From: Hondaea fermentalgiana
Lineage: Eukaryota > Sar > Bigyra > Thraustochytrida > Thraustochytriidae
Assembly: GCA_014084085.1 (NCBI GenBank)
Contig: NPFB01000110.1
Coordinates: forward strand, 37,656 to 101,655
Length of the DNA stretch: 64,000 bases
Reading direction: 5' to 3'
In this document: positions 19,986 to 30,046 of the stretch, piece by piece
Layout of the letters: every line of letters begins with the position of its first letter
Position numbering within the stretch: the stretch's first letter is position 1
The notes under the pieces: model-generated
Databases searched by the model: none
What the model was told of the DNA's origin: nothing
The model's input: only the letters and a program-made list of their open reading frames with translations
Position numbers and translations under genes: made by a program

Positions 19986-20465
19986 ATGAGTGGATATGCG
20001 AGCAGATATGCAGATCGAAACGCGACAGCGGCTCGCGACTGGGCGGCAGAGCGACAGGCCAAGATCGAGCGCGCAAAGCGCCTTCGCGAGGAAAGAAAAC
20101 GAGGCACCGTCACCGAAGACTGCACATTTGCACCACAACGCTTCAACAATGTCGAACCGAGCGTTGGCTCGAGTCGCATGGGCCCAGCGTCAGAGTACTC
20201 TCAGGATTACATTAGCAACTTTCATTACGCCCCGGCGCATGAATCGCCGCGGGACGAAACAAGCGTACCTCTGTATGCACTCAATCGTAAAATGAGCGCA
20301 GGAAGTGTGAGCAGCAAAGGTAGCGTCGATAGCTTTGGTCTTAATCATGCACCAGCGCCCCGAATGGGCCGCATGAGCCATGCCGGCCATGCCATCGTCT
20401 CGCAACACCATCCGCACCAAATGCAGGACCAACATGCAAATCAACATCAGCAACAACACCAACAT

Positions 20466-20508
<43 letters not shown>

Positions 20509-22544
20509 GTCAATATCAATCAAGATACCAGCATCGCGACTACCAACCCCAGTTACAAACTCACTCGAACCAGCATCACCAGCACTATCAGCAACAATAC
20601 GACCAATATCAGAATCCTTCCCAGTACGCTCCTTCGATTCAAACGGGAGGGACCGAGTATGAGCGCAAGAGCTCGTCTCCGCGGTTTGATGCTCTTGCCA
20701 GCGAGGTGCACCGCCATGGGCATCAAGGGCCGGCTTCTGAGTCAAGGAACGGCAATGACCTGTCGAGCAACTATGCTTCTCAGAACATGAACAACGGAAA
20801 CAACTGGGGCGCGAGCAGGAACGAGAATACCTTTTCTGACCTTTCGTACGAATTTGCGTCAACCTCATCTCCTCACATGGGCAATCAGCGTCAACGCAGC
20901 CGTAATCAACTCGAACATGACACGGAGGCAAGCTCGCATCATCATTCCCATCATGGTTATGAACCTAGTGAGGCGCATGCGCAGCATTACCACAAGACGC
21001 AGCAACCCCCCTCCTCGGCCTCATCTGCGTCCTCTTCGAACTCGATCGAGCCGTCGCAGAGCGCAGAGCAATATCTAGGTGGCGCAAGTCGCTTGGTGCT
21101 ACTGAAAAATAAGCTAGCAAGTCCAAGTGCAACGCGTCGCCGTCCTTCTTCGCGAACGACAAGCGGTGGACCACTGTCCTCTCGCGCACGTATGGCAGCT
21201 ACAATCCCCGCGACCTCAGCGCCACGAAGCACGGATGTTTGTACACGCCAATCAGGGTGCACGTGCTCGCAGTGCGGCGCTCACGCGGACCTGCACAACA
21301 CTGCGGGCGCAACAAGTCATTTTCAGGGGGACAAGCCCGAGTCGCAAAACCATCCTCGAGGGAATTCGAAGAAGAAGGCCACCACAAGACCTCCATGGAA
21401 CGACGATTTTGCTGCAGCAACGCCACCGGAACCTGAAGTCGACCTGGATCAGCATGACACGTTCGTAGGAAGAGGAGGAGGAGGAGCAACTGCAGCAGAA
21501 ACGATGGAAACGCGCGAACCTCGAGCCAGACCTGCACGCAGGTCTGCGAGCCGGCGCCGTGCAGAATGGCGAGGTCCGCTTGATGATACTCCGGAGAGTC
21601 GCGATAGCCCGGAGCCACAAAGTGCGCGAAAGCAGCCCAGTCATGAGCAAATTTCCGTGAACGAGATGCGCCGTGAGCTGCGTGGTGATGGCGCCGACTT
21701 TATCCAGCAAATGCACAATCAAAAGCCGAAAGCAAGTGCTGCAGCCAGTGCCTCACGCGGTGGACAGTACCCCATGCAGCGCGCAAATCCCCGGCAGCAT
21801 CAACGTTCCGCCTACGAGCAACCTGAGGAAAGACGTATGCCTGCCCAGCAATCGCATCAGTCTGCCATGGATCAGTCTGCAGCGCAAGCGCCCTACCGTG
21901 GGATGTTCGTCCCGGGAAATAACGACGAGCCTGTTTCCTTGGAGGAGATGCCTGCGGTGGCAAGCGGTAATGTTCCGACGGGCGAGGAGATTCCAGAGTA
22001 CGCACCTTCAGAGCCACTTTACCCATGTCCGAGCTGTGGACGCAAATTTCGCAAGCCAACGCTTGAAAAGCATAGCAAGGTCTGCAAAAAGGTCTTTAAG
22101 CAAAAACGCGAGGCCTTTGACACCACGCAGGCACGCCTCAAGGGTGTCATGCAGAACCCAGATGATGCTCGCGTCGTCAAGTCGGCGTTGAGCAAGGGTG
22201 CATCCCGCGCGGGTGCCGCGCGCGCCTCGTCGGGTGCCACGAAGAAGAGCGGCGGCAACAAGTGGAAGAAGCAATCGCAGGCGCTGCGCGAGGCGATGAA
22301 GTACAACAAGATTCTTGCCAAGGCGAAAGCCGATGGCAAGGATATTTCCTCCGTTCCGCCTCCGCCCACAAGTCAGGATGATAGTGATCTCGTGCCTTGC
22401 CCTCACTGTGGGCGTACTTTCAACGAGAAAGCGGCGGAACGACACATTCCGCGATGCAAGGACACGAAAGCAAAGCCGACACGTCTGGTTCGGGGCGGAG
22501 GCAAGAATGCCGCAGCACGGCCGCGGGGCGGCATGCGAAGGTGA
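19986..22544 (+). CDS. C2HC zinc-finger protein with long polyQ/His-rich region (ZC2HC1-like)
   Basis: An 852-residue mostly disordered protein. It opens with MSGYASRYADRNATAARDWAA and a basic helix (KIERAKRLREERKR), followed by a Gln/His-rich stretch (about 140-215) made of CAG/CAA/CAT codons and long low-complexity Ser/Arg/Pro segments. Near the C-terminus are two C2HC fingers of the zf-C2HC_2 type: CPSCGRKFRKPTLEKHSKVC (about 680-700) and CPHCGRTFNEKAAERHIPRC (about 804-823), separated by a basic helix rich in Lys and Ala. Paired fingers of this type occur in ZC2HC1 proteins and in several flagellar and nuclear proteins; the function is poorly known. The open frame begins at a GTG 12 bases earlier; ATG 19986 with A at -3 is preferred. 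Confidence 0.8.
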
Positions 22545-23079
22545 ATTGGATCGAAGAGCTCGCGTTTCACGCAACGCGGATCATCGCTCGCAGAGCAACA
22601 CGTGCCCATCATATGCACCCGTTCCCTCTTTCCCTTCACGCCAAAGAGATGTTGAACAACCAATATCAGCCTGGATACTTTGACACAGACGCTTTTATTA
22701 GCGAAAATGGTGACGTCATCGCTGTCTGCGGCATTTCTGTACTTGATGGCTCCGGGTTCGACAAAGAAGAGCAAATTTCATATAAAACACATTTTTTCCA
22801 CTCTTTCTCTCGAATCAAGCTTCAGTCTTCACATTTCAATACTGGGTGGAACCTGGACACGCAAGAACAGCGGGGGCAAGTCCTTGCGCGCGGGACCTCG
22901 CGCAAGGACGAGGTCCCGCACGGTTTCAATGTTAAATACCACATTTTCCGCATTGCATTGTGAGCAATCAATGTCAACCGAGAAATTTGACTCAGACGCT
23001 GGTAGTAGCGACGACGGTGATGCCATTGCCGCCTGCTCGCCCAAGAAAAGCACATTTATTCCACTCCTTCTCCCTCGGA
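22545..23079. other. Intergenic region made largely of a tandem duplication
   Basis: Mostly the diverged outer copy of a tandem duplication whose inner copy includes the 3' end of the SLC12A9-like gene (see the repeat entry). Otherwise no gene. Contains two interlocked perfect inverted repeats at 22881-22919. Confidence 0.7.
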
Positions 23080-23194
23080 TCAAATTTCAGTCGTCACGAT
23101 TGGATCAATATTGGAACCTGGGCACGCCAAAACAACGGGAGGAAGTCCTTGCGTGAGGACCCGCAGGTTTTCAATGTATATTGCCGCATTGCGC
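22655..23194. repeat. Tandem direct duplication covering the 3' end of the SLC12A9-like gene
   Basis: Copy A is about 22655-22961 and copy B about 22962-23194, head to tail. Matching landmarks include AACAACCAATATCAG/GAGCAATCAATGTCAAC at the starts, GACACAGACGC/GACTCAGACGC, CACATTTTTTCCACT/CACATTTATTCCACT, TGGAACCTGGACACGC/TTGGAACCTGGGCACGC, AAGTCCTTGCG in both, and CCGCATTGC near both ends. Copy B contains the last 38 or so codons and stop of the transporter. Copy A encodes a degenerate version of that tail on the minus strand (NVVFNIETVRDLVLARG for NAAIYIENLRVLTQG) plus an insertion that creates a hairpin. Confidence 0.75.
22881..22919. repeat. Two overlapping perfect inverted repeats (alternative hairpins)
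   Basis: TCCTTGCGCG (22881-22890) pairs with CGCGCAAGGA (22899-22908). GCGGGACCTCG (22890-22900) pairs with CGAGGTCCCGC (22909-22919). Both have 8-base loops. The arms interleave in the order A, B, A', B', so the stems compete or could form a pseudoknot after trimming a base or two. Confidence 0.8.
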
Positions 23195-26100
23195 GTATTG
23201 ATTCGCGAGTGACTTGGGGGCCGCGGAAGTGGTAAGAACACGACGCATCCTTTGTTCCCGCTGTGTTCCTGCACCATTGCATTGAGCTCAGCACAATGCT
23301 CGAGCTCCGTGAGGGGATGTGTGCGAGGATTCCGACGAACCCTGCGGAGCGCGCTGTGGCTGGAAGAGACTGGACCGAGATCTTCAAGCTGGTTCTGGGC
23401 GCTGTTGATCGCGGCGGAAGAAGAGTTACCAACGTCGGCAAAGTCATCATCTTCGGCAAGGGCTGTGTGTTCCTCGAAGAGCGCCGCGCCAACTGCGGGC
23501 AAAACAAGAATCTCGGCCTCAACACGAATCGCCCGGAGGAGCTTTCGAAGGGTTTCGTATGCCTGAAACGCGCTTCGTTTGGCCTCATCGGAACCTCTTG
23601 CGTGTGTCACGCTAGGGCATGCCGCAATGACGCGTAACTTGGTATGATCTTCCCAAATATTGCAGCGGTGAAGACCAAAAGCTAATTGCATCTGTAGCGC
23701 AAGAGTCCCGGATGGATCATTCCAATCGGATTCGTCCGTGGACCACAAATCGATGGTTGTCAACCGATCCAACTCGTCGTCCTCAAGGGTCTCTTCACGA
23801 ATCGGTGTGCCCTGCAAGGATGAAGGGAACGAAAAGCTTTGCGCAGTTCGCACGCGTGCACCATTGTCGCTCTCATTCACATCATCGGCAGCCTCCTCGT
23901 CCAACTCGCTGCTTTCCCCAAGATGGTACGGAACATCGACGGTATCATCGGGATGAGCACGTTGTGCCTCTTCGTTGGTTTCAATGTCGATGTCCAAGGC
24001 GCTGCCATCGTGCACCACGTCATTGTTGATTTCAATTTCATCGTGTGCATCTTGTGCGCGTGCTCCTGGAAAACAAAGGCCAAGGGAAGATGCAGGCGAG
24101 GAACGAAATGGAAACCTACTCGACCGACGGTGCCCTGCGGCGTCGCGACGTCGCTTACACTCCATGATGAGATTCTTGTCAAGCCGATCAAAGTGCTCGG
24201 CGACAAGAAGGTTCTTTTCGAGCACGAGAATGTCTGCCAGGGTCTCGCAAAAGTTAACTTTGGCCTCCGCATCTGTCTCGGCCTCTGCATCCTCTGCAAA
24301 GGCGTCGACGAGATGATTGATTTCGTCGAGCATAGCGGAGGCTTTGGTGTCACTGAATGAGATGGAGGAGGTATACTGTGACGACAACGGTCGTGGCGAT
24401 GAGGTGGGCGGCAAGTCCGAGTTTGTCGAGAACGTAGCGCCCTGTGCAGAAGGCGCCATTGTATTGTCAACAATTGCATTATTGCCTAAATGCTGCGCGG
24501 CTGCGGATGTGTGAGAAAAGCTCGCGGCTGCGGACGAAGAAGGAGATGGCCCCGAGCTTGACGTGCTTTGAAAAGCCTGAATGCAAACTGTGTTTGGGCG
24601 CAAACCGCCAAGGCCGGCGCTCATGAGCAGACTGCGCATACCGCTAACGAGAGAGGGCGCGAGGACAACCTCGTGAAAAGCTTTTGCGCCAGTTTGCGCG
24701 AAAAAGTCTACCCAGAGCTGCTTAAGCCTCTCACACGCGAGAGCGAAGTCAGGCATCTCGGCGAGGACACCTTTTTCAGGCTGTCGCGCAATGAGAACGT
24801 TACCAACGACGTAAAGACCGCCTTTTTTGAGATTGTTGCAGAAGTTGAGCAAGGCAAATTGTCCTTTGGGGTAGCGCGGTAAGAAGAGTACAGAGGGCCG
24901 CCAAAACTTGGGATGGCTTCGACGCAGGTCCAGACGCAGCAAGTACTTGCGAACCTGGTGGTAGATGAGAGCCTGTGAAACGTCGCCCCAGGGGGTCACA
25001 GGAGCAGTCACATGTACGTAATAAGCGAGACCAGCGAGCATGCAAAATGCGAGCATGCCTTGCTGCGGGGATGTAATGAAGATGATAAAGAGAGCGGATA
25101 GTGCGCCTGCGAGCGCCGTGTGCCATGAAAAGTAAGCGAAACGCGGACGAAAGTTTGGCGCGCTGGTCATGCGTAGGGCAAAGCACGCGAGATTGAGGAA
25201 AATGTAGACGAGCAGGACGCAGTCCGTGACGAGCGCAGCGATGGCGTCGAGGCGGCCGTACAAGAGACAAATTTGGGCGACAGCCCAACACAGCCCGAGG
25301 GCGACCTGCGGCTCGTCCTCCCGAGCCGACCCTTGCTTGAAGGGCGCGAGGAGAGGCAAGAGGCCATCCCGAGCCAGCGACTGGAGTAGGCGAGCTGATC
25401 CCTGTATGTTGCCAAGAGCGGACGATAGCGAGCAAGTGAGGATACCGACGATGATGAAACCGGGGACGACGCATTCGTCTTTGAAGATGGTGCGATTCTC
25501 CTTGAGCGTCTGTCGGGGAAGCGTTAGCGCAAAGACACAGATGAGCAAAAGGTAGAGGGACACGGTGAAGGCGATCGCTCGCAAGGTCCCGGGGCCGATT
25601 GAGGCTGCCGGATCCCGAAGCTTGCCCGAGGACCCCGCGCCTGCAGTAATACCGGTGAACGCAGGGAAAATAATCACAAAAACGCTGAGAAATGACTGTC
25701 CTGCGTCCACGTTCGAGGTTGATGTGGAAGGTTCGGGGACTGGGAGGGGAGACGAAAAGTTGAACCAAAAGTTCTCCATGAATCGCGACATTGAAGGTTT
25801 GGCTTCCCCCCCCGGCACAAAGAGTAAGCTGGCGATGCCGAGCACAACACTGGCCATCATGACTCCAGTAATAAGATTGGTGAGTTTACCCATGGCAGTG
25901 CCGACGGTGGACGCAGCAGCCGTGAGCACGAGCAGTGTAAGACTGGCAATGAGTGTGCTGAGGTGCGCGCGGTTTTCAACAAAGGTAGTGCAGTTTTCAG
26001 CATCCTCGTCGCAGAGGAAAGAATTCACAAAGGTCTCGGCAAAAGCAATGAGGCTGAATGCGGTTGAAACGCTAAGCGAGAGCGAGAAAATGACGCCAAC

Positions 26101-26610
26101 AGAGACGCCGAGTTCGGGGCCAATGCTCCTAGAGATCATAAAGTACGCGCCTCCGCCCTTCATGGTCCCGTTGGTGGAGATGGCTGCGAGGCTTAGCGCT
26201 GTCATGACATTAACAAATGTGCCTGCGCAGAGCATGACAAAGACCCCGAAGAACCCTGCCTCACCGACGGCCCAGCTCATGCGCACAAAGAGAACGGCGC
26301 CGAGGATGGATGAGAGGCACGGGAAGAAGACCCCTTCGAGGGTCCCAAGACCATTTGCTCTGTACTGACTGCGACTCCGGATCCCGCGCAATCGGGCCCG
26401 CGACGCGGGACCCCGTCTCCTTGGTCCCGAGCTACTGTTGTTGCTACCATTGTGGTGACTGCTGTTGTAGTTGCTGTTGCTGTTGCTGATGCTGTGCCCG
26501 CTGCCGCTGCCGCTGGTGCTGGTGAGACTGCCGCTGTTGAAGCCGGCATCACTGGCGCCAGCACCAAGCAGAGGGGCCTCGTGCGAGCCAAGCGGCGTAA
26601 GCTGGTGCAT
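23080..26610 (-). CDS. SLC12A9-like cation-chloride cotransporter family protein
   Basis: A 1176-residue member of the SLC12 family. The first half has about 12 membrane helices, from LEGVFFPCLSSILGAVLFVRMSWAV and the family signature NGTMKGGGAYFMISRSIGPELG onward. The cytosolic C-terminal half has APNFRPRFAYFSWHT, SQALIYHQVRKYLLRLDLRR, KFWRPSVLFL and NLKKGGLYVVGN, which point to the SLC12A9 (CIP1) branch rather than KCC or NKCC. SLC12A9 acts on endolysosomal membranes in animals; yeast Vhc1 is a vacuolar relative. Acidic and Ser-rich inserts split the C-terminal domain. I chose ATG 26610 (G at -3). An in-frame ATG at 26760 exists but would translate a GCTT microsatellite into KQAS repeats. 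The stop lies inside a tandem duplication. Confidence 0.88.
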   Translation of the reverse strand: MHQLTPLGSHEAPLLGAGASDAGFNSGSLTSTSGSGSGHSISNSNSNYNSSHHNGSNNSSSGPRRRGPASRARLRGIRSRSQYRANGLGTLEGVFFPCLSSILGAVLFVRMSWAVGEAGFFGVFVMLCAGTFVNVMTALSLAAISTNGTMKGGGAYFMISRSIGPELGVSVGVIFSLSLSVSTAFSLIAFAETFVNSFLCDEDAENCTTFVENRAHLSTLIASLTLLVLTAAASTVGTAMGKLTNLITGVMMASVVLGIASLLFVPGGEAKPSMSRFMENFWFNFSSPLPVPEPSTSTSNVDAGQSFLSVFVIIFPAFTGITAGAGSSGKLRDPAASIGPGTLRAIAFTVSLYLLLICVFALTLPRQTLKENRTIFKDECVVPGFIIVGILTCSLSSALGNIQGSARLLQSLARDGLLPLLAPFKQGSAREDEPQVALGLCWAVAQICLLYGRLDAIAALVTDCVLLVYIFLNLACFALRMTSAPNFRPRFAYFSWHTALAGALSALFIIFITSPQQGMLAFCMLAGLAYYVHVTAPVTPWGDVSQALIYHQVRKYLLRLDLRRSHPKFWRPSVLFLPRYPKGQFALLNFCNNLKKGGLYVVGNVLIARQPEKGVLAEMPDFALACERLKQLWVDFFAQTGAKAFHEVVLAPSLVSGMRSLLMSAGLGGLRPNTVCIQAFQSTSSSGPSPSSSAAASFSHTSAAAQHLGNNAIVDNTMAPSAQGATFSTNSDLPPTSSPRPLSSQYTSSISFSDTKASAMLDEINHLVDAFAEDAEAETDAEAKVNFCETLADILVLEKNLLVAEHFDRLDKNLIMECKRRRDAAGHRRSSRFPFRSSPASSLGLCFPGARAQDAHDEIEINNDVVHDGSALDIDIETNEEAQRAHPDDTVDVPYHLGESSELDEEAADDVNESDNGARVRTAQSFSFPSSLQGTPIREETLEDDELDRLTTIDLWSTDESDWNDPSGTLALQMQLAFGLHRCNIWEDHTKLRVIAACPSVTHARGSDEAKRSAFQAYETLRKLLRAIRVEAEILVLPAVGAALFEEHTALAEDDDFADVGNSSSAAINSAQNQLEDLGPVSSSHSALRRVRRNPRTHPLTELEHCAELNAMVQEHSGNKGCVVFLPLPRPPSHSRINTRNAAIYIENLRVLTQGLPPVVLACPGSNIDPIVTTEI

Positions 26611-26656
26611 GCCCGCTCCTCCTTCCAGCGCTCCCGGTTTGCGCCGGAGTCCTCTG

Positions 26657-26695
<39 letters not shown>

Positions 26696-27224
26696 CGCTT
26701 GCTTTCTTGCTTGATTGTTTGACGCACGCATCTCTCACCGACTTTTGTCGATTTATACATGAATCGAGCATGAAAGGCGAACAAGAGGGAAGGAAAGAGG
26801 GAGGAAGATAAGATGGGACGGCACAACTCACCGCGGCTTTTTCCGGCACGACTTTACAGAAGAGACGAATTGAGGCGACAACGTGCGTGCAGAAGAAATG
26901 CACGCCTGACGAACACAAACGTCTCATGTTTGGCATGGCGGTCAAGGCGATCTATGGCGGTCAAGGCAATCTATCTATCCATCGGCTTCAAGCATTGGCT
27001 TCAAGCGAGTCAAAAATCATACATGAGCTTTGCCATTATTTGTAACGAGCGAGCGACATCACAGGTATGGTGTCTTGTTGTGTGTGATGCCGACGCAAAG
27101 GGGTTGTGGCCAAGCCAAGACATATCGTGTATGGAACCACTGTCAGGTCGAGTCAGGAGCGCGAGAGACATCAATCACATTTGAGGCGCCCAAAGAGAAA
27201 GAGATTGCCCTCTTTGGACATGGT
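26611..27224. other. Intergenic region / 5' flank of SLC12A9-like gene
   Basis: Holds a GCTT microsatellite (26657-26712) close to the SLC12A9-like start, a two-copy 19-base direct repeat (26935-26953 and 26954-26972, ATGGCGGTCAAGGCGATCT type), and the 3' flank of the four-helix gene. No gene seen. Confidence 0.6.
26657..26712. repeat. GCTT tetranucleotide microsatellite
   Basis: About 12 near-perfect GCTT units, decaying to GCTC and TTGA at the right end. On the minus strand it lies 47 bases upstream of the chosen start of the SLC12A9-like gene. Confidence 0.85.
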
Positions 27225-27779
27225 TTAGGCCTTGGACATCATGGTATCGGTCTCCGAGACAGGAGCCTCTGAGGTGTTTGCGTTGTGTTGCTGGTTCAGG
27301 GGTTCGCCCTGGCGCTTGCCGTTGTCGACGTCTTCGCTCGCGCGGGTGAAGAGCGCGAGGCAGATGAGCCAGGCAGCAAAGGCGGCCGTAATGATCTGAA
27401 ATGCAAAGCCATACCCATACTTTACGCCGAGATAGTCGGCGAGGAACTCCTCGTCCCGCACGTGGACCACCACGAGACCAACTGCAGCCATCGAAGCGCC
27501 GACCACGCCGCAGTTGAGCACGGTCACGAGCACGTACACCTTGTTGATACAGCAGCACGCCAAGAAGGCGAGGCCGCTCGAGAGCACCGCGAGCGCGAGC
27601 GCCACCGCGCTGCTCTTCATGGCGGCGTCCAGCCAATCCTTCTCAATCGCATTGTCCCCCACCAGGCTCACCTCGACCCCCGTGTTATCGAACTCGATCC
27701 ACACGCCGCCCAGCGCGACCGCCGCGAAAACCACGTTCAGGGCCGCCGCGCCCACGGTCAGCAGCGCCATGAACCCCAT
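27225..27779 (-). CDS. Four-helix membrane protein (claudin/PMP22-like topology)
   Basis: A 184-residue protein with four hydrophobic segments: about 3-24 (FMALLTVGAAALNVVFAAVAL), 57-78 (SAVALALAVLSSGLAFLACC), 84-106 (VLVTVLNCGVVGASMAAVGLV) and 126-147 (GFAFQIITAAFAAWLICLAL). A tryptophan directly follows helix 1 (GGVWIEFDNT) in a long first loop. The C-terminus is polar, probably cytosolic. This topology is shared with claudin, PMP22 and related families, and with the two proteins encoded at 31738 and 32607. No specific function can be given. The open frame continues far upstream from non-ATG codons; ATG 27779 is the first methionine at the hydrophobic start. Confidence 0.75.
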   Translation of the reverse strand: MGFMALLTVGAAALNVVFAAVALGGVWIEFDNTGVEVSLVGDNAIEKDWLDAAMKSSAVALALAVLSSGLAFLACCCINKVYVLVTVLNCGVVGASMAAVGLVVVHVRDEEFLADYLGVKYGYGFAFQIITAAFAAWLICLALFTRASEDVDNGKRQGEPLNQQHNANTSEAPVSETDTMMSKA

Positions 27780-30046
27780 CACTGCCGCCGCCTTGCTCCT
27801 TGCTCGCCTCCTCGCCTGCTCGCCTGCCTCGCTGCTGCTGCTGCTGCTGCTGCTCGCTGTCGATGCGGGTCTGCCGCTGCGCCGAGGCGGGCTTCGTCGC
27901 TGCTGCTGCTGCTGCTGCACGCGCACTAGATGATGAATCGATGCGTCGATCGGATGTGGTAGTGCTATGGCGAAGTAGTTTGGTACTACAGCCTTTCTGA
28001 CATGGTACCACTGGTCGTAGCGCCACTGCGACGAGTGCGCCCCGAGATTCCAGATTCCTTTCGCGTCCCGCGCTCGGCCGCGACGCGATGCGATGCGCCG
28101 CGCGACGCACGCGCCGGCCCCGCAGCCTCGCCTCCCTCGCCGCGGCCTCCCCGTGACGGCCGCCCGACGGACGCGAGGCGCGGGACGAGCGCTCTTGCCC
28201 GGCGCCGCTCTCCGGCGACGGGAGCACGCGCCTCGCAGCTGGCTCCAGCTGCAGCTGCAGGCAGGTCTGGGCCGGCTGCGCTCGGGGCTGGCTGCCGCGC
28301 TCTCGCGGCGTGCGGGGCCGAGACGTGACGCGCGGCGTGCGACGCGACGCGAGCCTTGAGGCCATCTCGTTTCATCCCATCGCATCGTATCTCAACTCAT
28401 CTCATCTCGACTCGTCTCAACCCGTCTCTTGTCGTGTCAAGTCAGGCCAGGCCGTCGCGCAGCCCTGGCCGCGCCGTCGCCAGCGCTGGCCCGGCGACGC
28501 AGCCCGTGCAGGCGCTCGGGCGCCCTTCCTTCGCGCCGCGCCGAGGGACGCGCGCTCGAAGCGAAACGAAGCACGCGACGCGCGAGGTGTCCACCAAGAT
28601 TCGATCGAGCGAGCGATCGAGCAATCGAAGCGTCACACTATTACCGCCAGGTTGCCTGGATGCTAGAAGGAGCTGCAGCGACGCGCTCCGCGTCGCAGTC
28701 GCGTTTCGAGAAAGAGCCGCGGGTCTATAGGGCCACGGCGGCCAGTCTGCAACCTCGCGGATCTCGCGGATCTCGGGCCCGGCTGCACGGGAATGATGAA
28801 CGAGGGAGAGAGAGTGAGTGGGTGAGTGAGTGAAGGGACGCGCGCTGCATGGGACGAATCTTGGGGCGCGTGTGTCTGGCTCTGGCCCTGGCCGGATTGA
28901 CAGTGAGTAGGAGAAGCTGGAGTGGACATGGCTTTCTGGGACGAGAGGGTGCCCGTGAGCGGGTTTCGCTTTGTTTGGATAGAAGCCGCTTGGGAAGGAG
29001 CGTCTCCAGGTCGCGGCGTTGACGCGAAGCAGACGAAGGCTTGGAGTTCCCAAGAAACCAAGACTTTCCCCTCAGCTGCAGATGTGTCATCGCGCAAGGT
29101 ACTCTTCCGCTGCTCAGAGCAGGCAAACGCTGAGTAACAATCTGACGCAGACCTGTATACGCATTCAGGCTGCCAATGCCACGGGGCGATCGCCTTAAAA
29201 TTGACAGCACCCCTCGAGCTGGGTCAGGTGTCTGAGGATTCATCGACGATTGCACAGCATGTCCTCCTTGGGCTACAATGTCTGCCTTGACAAGAACTAT
29301 GAGCAGCATTGTGGCTGTAGTCTCCCTCTACACATTCTGATGTCATGAGCAAGACATATCTTGACGTTGTGGGTTCATAAGTCAGAATAATGTCAAAGCG
29401 TCACTCTTCTTTCATGGTCTCGCCAGCGCTTGCTGTCACTGCTGGTAGCGTACCATGAATTGAGGCCTGCAGGCACGAGACCTTCTCGCCGATGTTGTGC
29501 TGTGACGGGTCACTTGCATCTTTTCCTTACTGATTTCTTTCATCCGCAGGATGCGGTGAATACCTTGATCTGGCATACGTTAATGTGATTGCTGCTCTCA
29601 CAGTCGTCGAGCGAGAAAGGTACCGCATTTACATAAGATAGTTGGCTTTGTAATTGAAGCCTCGCTTCGCATGAAACACAATTAATGTAAGCTGCTTTTG
29701 TCGCTTCTCTGTCAGACTTGGTCTCTTCTATCTGTCTCATTGTGAGACCAAACGGATTAGGAGCCAGCTATGCATGCGCTCAGAGGTTGGGTTCGAGAGA
29801 GATCTTTGAATGATGTTTTGTTAGAGTGAAAGCCAGACACCTTCGACTGGGATTCTCGCGGACGCACGACCGAGGCGCCCGGCGGTGATTTTCTTCAGCA
29901 ACGGAAAAAGGCTCAATCAGTCATCGGTGTCTCTCGTCTCATCAGAAAAGGCAAAAAAAAAAGTGTTGTTTGTTGATTTGTTGTGAAAGATTACGGACAT
30001 ACGCCATTCAGACAGACTCTCTCACGAGCGAGTCGAGCCGCTCACG
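27780..30046. other. Long gene-free intergenic region
   Basis: 2.3 kb with no convincing gene. The left part (27780-28700) is very GC-rich, with CTG/CTGCTG runs (27832-27852, 27900-27920) and a TCTCATC/TCTCGTC-rich stretch (28371-28440). The right part (29100-30046) is AT-richer and leads into the GT10 gene. Open frames here have skewed compositions and no recognisable domain. Confidence 0.5.

Noticed and set aside
26611..26826. N-terminal extension of the SLC12A9-like protein containing KQAS repeats
   Set aside because: It is the translation of a GCTT microsatellite; the only upstream ATG (26760) has a weak context.
27780..28385. N-terminal extension of the four-helix gene by about 200 codons
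   Set aside because: Begins at a non-ATG codon and translates CTG repeats; the hydrophobic start at ATG 27779 is far more natural.
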